A DNA stretch of 64,000 bases from Citrus sinensis (lineage: Eukaryota > Streptophyta > Magnoliopsida > Sapindales > Rutaceae): contig NC_068564.1 of the NCBI RefSeq assembly GCF_022201045.2, positions 4,526,001 to 4,590,000 of the forward strand, read 5' to 3'. Positions within the stretch are counted from its first letter, which is position 1, and every line of letters begins with the position of its first letter. The notes beneath the pieces are model-generated. The model saw nothing but the letters and a program-made list of their open reading frames with translations. It was not told where the DNA came from and ran no database searches. Below are positions 34,622 to 46,267 of the stretch, one piece after another. The position numbers and the translations under genes were made by a program.

Positions 34622-35829
34622 TAGCCTTTGTGGACTAGCATAATCACAAAAACATTATTATTAAACACCAACATTTTTGTTTTGTTTTTGTCATGAGCAT
34701 CAATTTAAAACTGCAGCTTGACAATGTTAAAAGAAATATATATATGCATGCTACTAGGTACATACATGAATACATATGTACACATGTTTAGAAGTTTGAA
34801 TTTAAGTACATATTTATATAGATGTGTATAAATGCTAAATCAGGGTGCGTGAGTCTTATTAGGGCATGTACGGCGCCTAGCTGCATACACATACTACAAT
34901 TAATAATGAAATTAATCCAAAAAATAGATACTAGTAAATATGGGAAGGCTAATTGAGATATATTATATTACTCTTTCAAAATTATATACTGTCGATCCTA
35001 AATAATATCTCATCAGATCTCATCATCGCATCTCAAATGGCATATCACTATTAAAATCATTCCATGATTTATTGTTACTGTATTTACCTTTTTTTTTTAT
35101 ATCACTTTAATTGTATTTATTGGTTTGTATATATGTAGCATTATTATCTATTCAAAAAAATAGATGTATGTTGTAAATCGTGGAATGCAGATGTAGATTC
35201 CACCAAATAGTGCTCTCCCCATTATGTTCTTTATTGTTAACAATCTTAAGTGTTCTCTCTATTAATGTTCTTATAATTAAGAAATGTAAGTGCTCCACCC
35301 ACTAATGCCTATATATTACTCTTCATTTGCTAATGACAATACACAATTCATTTTTCCTTGAAAGCATTTTGTTCTTTTTTCTTCAATCTTTGTCTCTATT
35401 TGATTTAAACATCATTTACTCCAATATTATTTTAAATAATTGCTTACATACGATTCCTTTAAATTATACCATTCATTCCCTCCAATTCATAACAATGTAC
35501 ATGGTTGTAATTGGACACAATTGAGTTTTTAAGTGATACACGCGGTATGCTATTCAAACCCTGCTTAAATAATGGATACGCGGAGGAAAAAAGAAGAAGC
35601 TTATAGTATAACTATACATTAACAATAATATATATATGATACATAAAAAGCAACCACATATCCACGCATTGGTTATTTTATTCATAAGCACATATATGAC
35701 ACGTTGAAGTTACTTAATATGCAAATAAAACAAAGTCCCATTAAAAACAAAGAAGTGATCAACAAAAATATTTGATCACTTCTCTCAATTTCATCGACTT
35801 AATTTATTTAAATTAATCGTCACCCTCCA
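34622..35829. other. Intergenic, 3' flank of the dioxygenase gene
   Basis: AT-rich DNA; the last 100-150 bases probably hold the 3' UTR of the minus-strand dioxygenase. No other feature seen. Confidence 0.5.
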
Positions 35830-36545
35830 TTAATTTCCTGCAAAATCTTTGACAGTAAAACCAACTTTCTCGAACTTGCCTTCCTCACTGCTTTCTCTAA
35901 ACTTCAAATAATCTGCACAAATAAAGGGCTTATACCTTCTCAAGTTCCCCAAACCAACAACTTCATCAGGAGCAAAAATTCTTTTCTCATCTTCAAAACA
36001 CCAAAAGAAAGCCAAAGACAATCTATTAACATAGCGCTTTAAAACAACTCTATGTTCGGATGATCTAAGCTTCCCATTACACCATGCATGCATCAAATCT
36101 CCAATGTTCACAACTAAAGTGTCTTCACAAGGGTTTATATTCATCCATTTCCCTTGCTTTGATCTCACTTGAAGCCCCCCAATTTGATCTTGATAAACAA
36201 TTGTTATGCAACTCATGTCTGTGTGCATGCCTAGCCCTTCCACTTCGTTTTTTTCTACGTCCTCTGGAGGTGAGTAGTTGATTATTCTCAAGTATCCATG
36301 GCAGTTTTTGAACTCAGATTCATAAAATTTCTTCTGAAAATGTTCCCCCAAGCTCGTAAGAACAATCTTTACAATTGTTTTTGATAGCTCTGTCAGTTTG
36401 TTTCCATATTCTTTCAATGTCTCACTGGTAAGAAATATAAACATATACATCAATATTAAAAGTGCAAGCTCACTCTTAATTAATATACAAAAAGACATGG
36501 AGTACATTTTTTTTTTTTTGATATTGCATGAATATAAACTAAACC

Positions 36546-36583
<38 letters not shown>

Positions 36584-37407
36584 AAGGACAGAGAAAACTT
36601 TAAAATGGTGGGATTTTAAAGATTTATTTTATAATTTTATTAAACCCTACATTTTTAAAGTTTTTTCGAACTTTTTTATACTTTAAGATCTCAGATAAAA
36701 AAACTACTATATATATGTGTAGACTTGTTTAACTAGTAAAATCTCTTGAGTTAAAATAAGAGGTCTGATGTTTGAATCTTACTCACATAAATGGAGAGGA
36801 ATATGCTTAGATAAAAAAAATAAATAAAATAACTGCTTCCGCCTTAATATGAATGAGATTCAAACTCGGACTTAAAAAAAATTACCAATAAAATCAACTA
36901 CAACCACGACAATTTTTTCAATCTTTGCATTTGCATGCAATGAATTTATCATACAATGAATGTTATCATAGTTAATATACATATATATTCTAACGCATTG
37001 GAAAGAAAATTATTGGATCCATTTGACTAATAAAAGATAACGTGCGTTTACCTTAATTCTGAAGGTGGCTCGTCGAAGAGAACATCCACTGTAGCTTTTG
37101 CAGAAGCAAAGAATTCGGGTCCGGATACTCGAATGCTCTCAAAGAAAGGGGAAGCGATGAAATGCGGAGTGTAGGTTTTTGTCGAGGATGAAGGGCCGAC
37201 TTTGAGCTTGCTCTCGTAAGGGAGGTCGAAGAGCTGATTTGAGAGGGAATGGAGTCTCCTGTAAAGGTGCTTGGAAACTCCATGGTTGGTGATGTAGAAG
37301 AAACCCCATTCTTCGCAGGCTCTAGAGAGGGAGGAGAGAGCTGATGGACTTAACGGCTGAGAAATATCAAGTACGGGAAGCTCCACGGAAGTCCAGGTTT
37401 CAGACAT
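35830..37407 (-). CDS. 2-oxoglutarate/Fe(II)-dependent dioxygenase, GA20-oxidase-like
   Basis: Two exons: 37407-37052 and 36424-35830, 316 aa. The start is the ATG at 37407; codons before it in the frame are not ATG. The N-terminal DIOX_N part reads VELPVLDISQPL and CEEWGFFYITNHGVSKHL. The C-terminal double-stranded beta-helix holds the iron ligands His186 and Asp188 (GMHTDMS) and His243 (SSEHRVVL), and the 2-oxoglutarate pair Arg253/Ser255 (NRLSLAFF). All are intact, so an active enzyme is expected. Plant members of this size and type are often named gibberellin 20-oxidase-like; the substrate cannot be read from the sequence and true GA20-oxidases are longer. Likely cytosolic, as no targeting signal is seen. 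The 630-bp intron is AT-rich and holds a (TA)n run. Confidence 0.92.
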
Positions 37408-38915
37408 TATCAATTATAATTAATTTGATGCCAGTAAATGAAAATAATGAAAGTTTGTTTTTTCAGTTCAGATTGGGTGTATATGTACATACCTTGTGTT
37501 GATTATTATATATATATACACATGTTACATGTATACATTTATATATTCTAGATATGTATGTGTGTGTATATATATATAGAATAATTCTCAAGTGAATGTG
37601 AATAATTGGACAGTAATAATCACGATTCCCTTTATTTTATAATAAAGTAATGCACTACAATATTTTATACGAATTAATGTGATATAGTGCTATTGACAAG
37701 TGCTCTTACTCCAGAATTCTGTATGCATATGTGTGTGTATGTATATATATTTTGAAAAGGTATGTATGAATGTTATTGTTTCATATACTCTTGGATCCAT
37801 TAGTTGAAGAAAGAGGAATTTACGTAGCTCATTAGAAATCTACTTTTGAATATATTAATATTAACTCTTAATTAGAATTTGACTAGCTAGCTAACAAAGT
37901 TAATATATATACGAGATTTTTTTAAAAAATGTTACTAATTTATAATTAACATGTGTTAAATAATAGTTGACCATATATATACCATCATTACCAATATATC
38001 GATGGGAGCAAGTTTTAGGCTAAGTTTACAGCTGTCAGAAAAACTATATAGGGCAGCCAATATGAGAAGGTAGGGTGGAGTTAATGTAGAAGGTCAACCA
38101 AACTGCTAGCTGTTTGTTCTTGAAAGAAAATTCAATATAAAATTAACTTTTTATATGTGTGTGTGTGTAGAAGCTAGAAGGTCAACAAAGAGAAGTGCAC
38201 TGGATTTTATTAATTCGTATTTTTTAAGGAGATGGGCAGCAATAGGCAGGAATGATGGCGCTGTGCTGGTCATCTACTCATCTATACTTGGTCGATAATT
38301 CTGTTCCATTAATAAGTTCTTTTGAGAGCTTAGATCCTTCTGGACAGAAAAGTGTCTTGTTGACCATGCCCCCGTTTACTCATGAGCCAAATTGCATTTA
38401 GCAAATCAAATTGCAAATTTTGAGAGCATATATAAATGTATACACACACTGAATTACAGAATAATGTCGCAGATACCCAAATATGCTTCTATATAAAAAT
38501 CATGGTGGACATATATGATGTTTGATAATTGCTGGGCAGCCTTTGCTGGTTTCCGTACCAATATATTACAGCGTAGAAATTAATACAAATTGAGCGCAAG
38601 CAATGCCCACACACACACGCACACACACATAAAGGCATGCAATTGGATGTTCATTAATGAGTTTTAGGTGCTTTGGTATTATCAAAATGTGTAGACTTGT
38701 TGGAGCCAAAGGGATTAGCCAGGGTGGGTGTAGCTACCGAGACAGAAACATGCCCATGTGACTTTGATCAAAACCATGAACTCATCAAATGCGATTAGAC
38801 CAGCTGACCAAAATTCATTAAACTTAACAGATAATGCGTATATTTTAACTGTTAAAGAGTGGTCAAAAGCGTTGATTGACTAATTTTTAAATAAATTTGA
38901 TTTTTTGGTTGGTTT
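37408..38915. other. Promoter side of the dioxygenase and intergenic DNA
   Basis: AT-rich DNA with several tatata and tgtgtg runs (37500-37580, 37725-37750, 38155-38168) and an acacac run near 38610. No gene or transposon recognised before the SINE at 38931. Confidence 0.45.
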
Positions 38916-38930
38916 AAGTCAAGGCCTCCG

Positions 38931-39274
38931 CCACTTCGACCTTGGTCGGAGTGGTGGGCTGCTGCCCTCACAATGCTTGTGAGGGCAGCGGTTCAAGCCC
39001 CCACAAAAGTATTTGTGGGGGCTAACGTACTTATTTGTTTAATATTTCAAAAATTTCCTCTCCCTCATGCAATACGAGTAGAGTATGGACATCCCTCTTT
39101 TGTAAGGGATTATTTATCTGGACATGTATTTCATAGAATTCAATGTAATAATATAAGTCCCAATCATATATTTCTGATTGTAAATATCAGTGTAATATAT
39201 CTGCTATAATAGCAGTTGTAAATATCTGTATAATGCAGTAATATGATGATTAATCAGTATTAAAAAAAAAAAAA
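38931..39274 (+). mobile_element. tRNA-derived SINE with 15-bp target-site duplication
   Basis: A 344-bp insertion ends in a run of 15 A and is flanked by perfect copies of AAGTCAAGGCCTCCG (38916-38930, 39275-39289), the mark of LINE-driven retroposition. The head has a pol III B box GGTTCAAGCCC at 38990-39000 and a hairpin gccctcacaatgcttgtgagggc before it. No coding capacity. The tail motif attgtaaatat...cagtatt before the A-run also occurs in the element at 54412, so both are one SINE family. The perfect duplication points to a young insertion. Confidence 0.88.
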
Positions 39275-39548
39275 AAGTCAAGGCCTCCGAGAGAGGGGCG
39301 TGATTGATGATTTCCAAACTATTGGGTTGAATTGATAATTATAAAAACCTGAGGGGGGACCGATGGTATTAACCTAAAATTTAATATTACCGACTTGAAT
39401 TGTATCCGAACCGTTGGGGTGCTGGCCAACTGGGCTTGCTTCTCAATCAATCCAACTAACTGGCAACTGACGAGTACCTAACTTTCAACGGAACCAGTCT
39501 TCATCATCAGTTCATCACTTGCACTATGCACTTGGGGTAGCTTTGCCA

Positions 39549-42500
39549 ATGGAGAATAGTAGCTTATGGGACAAGTGGGTTGAAGAAGCGCTTTCAAAGC
39601 TTGAAGCTTTGAAAGTGCTTCGCTCTCTAAGACCCATTTATCTCTCCCCCAATGACCGCCACCACCGAGTGCGAAATCCAGGACACGTTGGTGAAGATTA
39701 CGAGGTGTTCGACGAAATGCAGCACTGGGATCGAAATGCAGTTCAAATTTCAATTTCTGACTCCACATTCCAGAGATGGCTTCATGACGTTCCAAGTTCT
39801 GGTACTCTCTCTCTCTGTCTCTCTGTCTCTCTGTCTCTCTGTGTATGTGTGTGTTAAAATTTTAATGTGGTTTTCATTGCTGGGTTCAACATATAGACAA
39901 TAGCTGGATGAATGTATGTTATACTTTTGTTAATGGTTTTTGTTCAGGAGATGAGAATGAGATTATTTGCGGAGATGGTCTAGCAAATGATAAGACTATA
40001 ACTTTTGCTAGGCAGTTCAAGAGGCTGCTATTGTTTTCTGGAAATGATTATTTGGGCTTGAGTTCGCATCCCACTATTGCAAAGGCTGCTGCCAGGGTCT
40101 GCTTCATGATTTATGCTGCTCTAACACAATTATTTTCCTTTGTCATTGGTTTAATGCACTTTTGGAGCTAAGATATTTTGATTTTTACTTTAAATTAGGC
40201 AGCACAAGAGCACGGAATGGGCCCAAGGGGTTCTGCTTTAATCTGCGGTTACACCAATTACCATAGGTTACTAGAGTCATGCTTGGCGGATTTAAAGAAG
40301 AAGGAGGTATAGCTTTACTTAGCTTATGTTCTTTATAATTGTTTTTATTTTTTATTTTTTTAATGACTTGCGCTTGCTTATTATAAATAAAATACCCATT
40401 TTGGCCACAATGTACTGGATTAGAACAACACAAAATTGCATGTAGAGGGTGAACATGACATGTTGAAGTGAAAGAAATAAATTAAGTCATACATTTTTCA
40501 TCTACTATGGACTATGTTTCTTCTAGCATTCCTTTTATATCATTTGTTAAAAAATGAAAATGAACATCAAAAATTGATGACCCTACTTGTTAACTGGCTC
40601 ATTTTCCTTTTTATTATCTTATATAATCAAATCTATTGTCCAGATAATTGATTAAAAATTTAGATCAATGAAAATTTTGTTGGAGATAAATTATGTGTTC
40701 TGCATTGGGTTCATTTGACTATAAACTCTATGTTGTGTGACTAAATTAGTACAGTCATCTAACATTCTTGTTGCAATTTGTACTCTAGGATTGTCTTCTC
40801 TGTCCCACAGGCTTTGCAGCCAATATGGCTGTGATTGTAGCAGTTGGAAACATTGCCTCTCTCCTAGCTGGCGATGAAAAATCTTTTAAAGATGAAAAAA
40901 TTGCCATATTTTCTGATGCACTAAACCATGCATCAATAATTGATGGTATTCGTATTGCTGAGCGGACTAAAATGGTTGAAGTTTTTGTATATAAACACTG
41001 TGACATGTCCCACCTCAAGACACTGTTGTAAGATTTCACCTTTCAAAGAATTTTTAGTGTCTTAGTTTTCATTAGGCTCCACTCTGTTACTGCTGCATTG
41101 TGTTTTTGTTGTCACAGATCATGTTGCACGATGAGGAAAAAAGTTGTTGTAACGGACAGGTAAACCTGGGTTACAACTGTTCTTTCAATACCATGGTTTT
41201 CATGCTCCTTTGGAGCTGACAAAAAATAACAAACAATAGAGATCTAAGACATCACTATTCAGGACTAAATGCTTGTTGGGTATTTGGCTTCTTATTTATT
41301 ACCCCTGAGTCCATTAATCACTTGGGGAGCCTTGCTTTTATCTTGCTTTACGATGAACTGTCAATTTGCATCTCGATTTTCAGTTTTCTTCTTGTTATTC
41401 AAAAGTTTTTTTTTTCTGCTATAGTTTCTTGTTCATTCGAACAATATTAGGATATCTATAAACTCTTTATACTTGGTTCACTCATTCTATAATTCACAGT
41501 TCCTTAGTCTTTTGGAATTATTTATCTTTATTTATATGACTCAAGATGTCTAGGTTTTCAGTAACTGTACCAGTTGTTGTCAGATATGTCATTCTAATAT
41601 GTTAGTCTATTACATAACTTTGCTTAATTTGCTAAACATACCAATGTTTTATTTTGTGCTCCTGCATTCTGAATATGCTTCATTCTCTCCCTTCTGCAGC
41701 TTGTTCAGTATGGATGGAGACTTTGCACCAATGGTTGAACTTGTGAAGCTTCGCAGGCAGTATGGCTTTCTGCTTGTCCTAGATGATGTGAGCTTTCTTT
41801 CTAATGTCCAAGATTTTACCTTTTAAGTAATTATTTGGAGCTTATCCATGCAATTGGCCACAGATTAAGCAGTAACCTCATCAATTTCATTTGACACTTT
41901 AAATTAAGATGAAGCACTCTAGAATTTCAGTCTTTAAAAAGCATCTTAGTATCTCATTTGAAATTTGGCTTACTTGATCATTAGTTAGTCCATGTTAATC
42001 TTGTGAATGATAAATAAAGTGGGCTTAATGTTGTTCACATATTTGCTGCAACTATATGCTACCCTATGATTAAGAACTACAATGCTGATTGCTTTCAGGC
42101 TCATGGGACCTTTGTTTGTGGAAAAAACGGTGGGGGAGTGGCCGAACAATTTAACTGTGAAAGAGATGTAGATATATGTGTTGGCACTCTGAGTAAAGCA
42201 GCAGGTTGTCAAGGTGGCTTCATTGCATGCAGGTAATTCATTTGCACTCTCCTCTTAAGGTTCCATTGAATAAAAGAGTGCAGAAAAATGTATCCTCATA
42301 GATGGCTAGCGACAGGATTATTTAGCACTTAAAATAGATTATCTACGCCTTCTCTTTTTAAGATTTCACCTTATCTTTTAAAGGTCTCACCTCATAATTT
42401 TTGCATTGACTTTGTAAACCAAGGGAAAATGTTTGCCCCATTGCTGGCCCACAAGAAGGTTATTTAGCTCGTAAAATTGATTTATCTGCACCTTAGTTGT

Positions 42501-45388
42501 TAACACCTTAGCTGTTAATGTTTCACCTAATAATTTATGCATTGACTTTGTAAAGCCAGGGAAGATTGACTGAGATTCTATAGGCACTCTATTTAATGTT
42601 GTGTATACATTTTGGATTGGAGTGGGAATTCCGGGAATAGGAGTGTGGAGTGGGAGTGGGAGTAGGTTTTTTACTTAAACTGGAATGAGAGCATGGAATT
42701 GGTAGTAAATGATTTTAAATTATAGTTTTTAATTACAAAATTAATAAAAAAATAGATTTGAAAAATAAAATATTTATTTTATTATATTTGTAAATTAATA
42801 ATAATTATTAATATTCTTAATTATGTAAATAATTTTTTGTTAATTTTAATTTTAATTATGTAAATAAAAAATTATTATTAAGAGCAACACAAATGAAACA
42901 TTATTATTAATAATATAATACAAAATTAATATTTTCTTAGAATAAAATATTGATTATTATTAATTACTAATATTAAATAAATATAATACTATTTTTTTAA
43001 ATAAATATAATAATATTATATTTTCAAATAAAAAGAGTATATAGTAATATTATTAATTCTCTATGAGTACAAATAATATTATTTTTAAGTAATTTTAACT
43101 TAGAATCAATATAAATTATTATTTTTAATAAGTATAATTTATAAAATAATATAATAATATTATTTAAATAATATGATATTATTTTATTTGATTAAATGTA
43201 AGGATAAAAATGGAAGAGGGGGGAGTGGATTCCCACTCCCACCTCCCCCCATGGGAGTGGGATTCCCACTCCCCCCTTAAAATTAGTAAGTAAATACTGG
43301 AGTAGGAGGAATCCAGACTCCTCACTCCCACTCTAGCAAGTAAACACTACCCTAGCTGCTATAACATTTGAGTGCAGTTACACTTTCACAAATTCACAAA
43401 ACCGTTATCTAATCAATTTGGGGTATTGCTCGACCATCAGATGTGATTACATTTTTTATATTGCAAAAAACTATTCTTGTGATAGTAGAATGTAATCCAT
43501 TTCTTTGACCCAAAGGACTAAAGATTTCTAATTCTAAACATTAAATTCTGATTGCTTCCTGTTAATCAGTGAAGCTGGGTTTTGTTCTGTTAGCAAGTTT
43601 ACAGCTTTATTTATTTTCACATGAGTGGCATTTTATTTGTCACTTCCATTGTCTTAGTTGATCTAAAAATTATCTCATGGACATAGTATGCCATATTCAT
43701 ACGACTATGGGCCACGATACATACTCATTACACATTTTCTCAATGACATTTTAACAGCAAAAGTTGGAAGAAATTCATACAATCTAGAGGCCGCTCTTTT
43801 ATATTTTCAACAGCCATACCGATCCCCATTGCAGCTGCTGCACATGGTAAATATCAGTATTCATTTTTATTGGGTTGACTTAAGGTAGACTTGTGTAAGA
43901 ATCAGTTTTTCTACTCTTCTGTTCTGTGGTAGTCATTTATCCTGTGTCGAGACTAGTCAATATGGCGAATAGTATATATGACCAATGAATTGTTCTTTTG
44001 GGGAAAACCCAATTTTGCTTCTGGATATGAGTCCCAATGTCAAATTGAGTTGACTGGATTATCCAGATTTGAGGTTGATTTTGGGGAGGAAAAGTGCATG
44101 AAGATTCTGTTTGATTTGTCCACCTGTACAGTGGAAGATCACAAATTGAAAAATCATTTACATTGCATAGTCGTAGATATTAATATGCCCTATCCCTATC
44201 TTATAGCCATCCCCATTTTGTTTTGGTATGCTCTGTTGTTGACAAAATAAGCACGACCTAGCAGCTGCTGTTATTGTGTCAAATAAGGAAACATGGCGTA
44301 GAAGGGCAATTTGGAACCATGTGCAATACTTCCATGCTCTTACTGGAATTCCCATAACAAGTCCCATTATATCTCTTATTGTTGGGAATGAAGAGAAGGC
44401 TCTGCAAGCTAGCAGGTTTTTCCTCTCTCTTTCTCTCTTATGTATGTGATAACAAATTAACAATTAGAACTACTGTAGCTTCTAACTGTTTCAATCTTCA
44501 TGGAACAGGCATTTGTTAAAATCTGGTTTTCATGCAACTGCAATCAGACCTCCAACAGTGCCAGCCAACTCATGCAGGTTTGTTGCAGTTCCATCATAAT
44601 CCCTCAATACCTTGTCTGCTTGAGCATGTCAAATTACTTCATGCATGTGCGTGCTGCTTTCCTTTGATGTTGACTACCACTGATTTGAGTCTTTAGCTTT
44701 AGACGGTGCCAACAGGTGCTCACTCCCATACAGTTAAGAGTATAGTTCTTGAGTGTTCTTACACATGCATTCACCTAAAATGTTGTGGCTGTTGTGACTT
44801 AATTGCTGATACAGTACAAGCAACGAAGGTTTCCAATGGCTGAATCAGAATGTAACAGTTAGATCCTTGTGCATGGGGATTGCTTATTTTCAATTAGTAA
44901 TACTAAGCCTTCATTTTAAATTTACAAACCACTGATTTTTTAAGTTGGCTTTTTATTGTCCTCATTTGTCCTCCAAACTGTCTGGCAATGCCGACAGATA
45001 AAGCCAGTTCCTAACTAATATATTGATGGTTCAACATAAACTAAACTAAAAATGTGTTTACAAACATTGAAATATTTTTAAAAGTCTACGAAGTAATTAA
45101 AGAGTTGAAATTCATGTTGGTTTTTTTTTTAAAATCTTTTGGCCTGTGTCGCGTTATATTGATCCAGCCTCGTCAGATTTGGTTTGGTTGGTGTATTGTC
45201 AATATCTTTGCATCAGAAATGTTTCAATAATTAATTTTTCCTCTTGATTCTTCTTTATCAGGTTGCGAATAACTCTAACTGCAGTGCACACTCAGGATGA
45301 TATCAAGAAGCTTACCATAGCACTCTCTAGTTGTGTCAACTTTCAAGACATTGTCAGCCATAACTCAAATGTGTATGCTAAGTTGTAG
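39549..45388 (+). CDS. BIOF: 8-amino-7-oxononanoate (KAPA) synthase, biotin biosynthesis
   Basis: Eleven exons: 39549-39801, 39948-40096, 40199-40306, 40789-41027, 41118-41159, 41700-41787, 42099-42232, 43758-43846, 44262-44415, 44509-44577, 45262-45388; 483 aa, the usual plant length. The PLP enzyme joins pimeloyl-CoA (or its carrier form) and alanine to make KAPA, the first committed step of biotin synthesis. Seen are the substrate-binding GNDYLGLSSHP, the glycine-rich HGMGPRGSALICGYT, the cofactor Asp and His of LDDAHGTF, and the Schiff-base Lys of TLSKAAGCQGGF (about residue 326). The protein ends in AKL, a type 1 peroxisomal signal; plant KAPA synthases have been reported in peroxisomes. 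There is no obvious transit peptide. Intron 7 (1.5 kb) is inflated by a MITE and a local duplication. It converges on DYAD copy B, 880 bp away. Confidence 0.96.
39585..39621. repeat. 37-bp near-perfect palindrome inside BIOF exon 1
   Basis: GAAGCGCTTTCAAAGCTT and its mirror arm GAAGCTTTGAAAGTGCTTC meet almost without a loop, with one mismatch. The codons read EALSKLEALKVL. The complementary strand codes for a closely similar EALSKLQALKAL in its own frame, which is why a long shadow frame exists on the minus strand. Confidence 0.9.
42314..42562. repeat. Imperfect direct repeat (about 110 bp) in BIOF intron 7
   Basis: The blocks ggattatttagcac and gcattgactttgtaaaccaaggga (42314-42425) return as ggttatttagctcg and gcattgactttgtaaagccaggga (42456-42562), at a spacing of about 142 bp. 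The central parts have diverged. Confidence 0.75.
42594..43353. mobile_element. MITE in BIOF intron 7 (gagtgggag family)
   Basis: An AT-rich 760-bp block has GC-rich ends made of gagtgggagt on the left and cactcccactc on the right. The outermost bases are inverted: taatgttgtgtatac on the left against gtaaacactac on the right. A truncated relative at 60392-60567 ends agtaaacataacatta, supporting taatgtt.tgtttac as the family end. No clear target duplication was found. Non-coding. Confidence 0.6.
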
Positions 45389-46267
45389 GGCTTAATAAGT
45401 TTTCTTGTAATTCAAGGAGAACCCAGTAAATGAAATTGTGACAGTTGTCGCAATAGTATGAACCCCTATTCATCCCATCCTTTTAGATTTGAACCACAAC
45501 CTCAAAATTTGGTTATGGCAATGCTTAGAGATAAATTTTTTGAAAATAGCGTCTACTGAAATAGAAATTCAAAAAGTGAAGAATGCTTGAAAGTCAAGAG
45601 TCAAAAGCTATTGAGTAAACATTGCACAAAGAAAAGGCCATTGAATGCAAAGTTACTGAGTCCGGAAGTCTCTGGACTTTAGTTTTGTATATTTGCCATC
45701 ACCCAAATATATACTTGTTCTCTTTTCAAATTTTCCCCTTTCTATCGGAACATTATTTTAAAGTTTCATTATGGGTACAGCATTAGAAAAAGCAACTAGC
45801 AAGCTGAAAGAGAGAGAGTTATATATGGTCCTTAAGCAAAGTAGATCATCAACCAATAGGAAGTGGACGAGACCACCAACATGCACACAACATATGCAAT
45901 GGTATATGAATATATAGATTCATTTCTTGCAAAACTTTTCCCAAGAAAGGAAAGCATAATCTCTAGTAATTGTTCATAACTCCTATGAATAGTTTCATTT
46001 CTTCTAAATATTTTTCCCAAAAAGGGAAGCATAATCACCATGTTCAAAAACTCTTGTTTCTTCCTAATATCTTAATAAACCTATAAATTGAATACCCATC
46101 TTCTATAATTTTCCCCTCCCCCCAATATCTGTAAGAGTATATATTCTTGTATATATTATTTACTAATAAAAACTAAAAAAGAAAAATATGTAACAGCTGT
46201 AATGGCAGTAACGTTCAGCCCCTTGTAGAGTTACTATCCAAAGGGAATTAGGAGTAGTTGAAGCCAA
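45389..46267. other. Convergent 3' flanks of BIOF and DYAD copy B
   Basis: AT-rich DNA holding both 3' UTRs. The 65 bp next to 46267 match the 3' flank of DYAD copy A. A duplicated motif around aggaaagcataat / agggaagcataat (45950 and 46022) is minor. Confidence 0.5.

Noticed and set aside
36720-36840. tRNA-like stretch in the dioxygenase intron (aggtctgatgtttgaatctta) suggesting another SINE.
   Set aside because: The B box is poor, there is no A-tail with a matching target duplication, and the resemblance may be chance.
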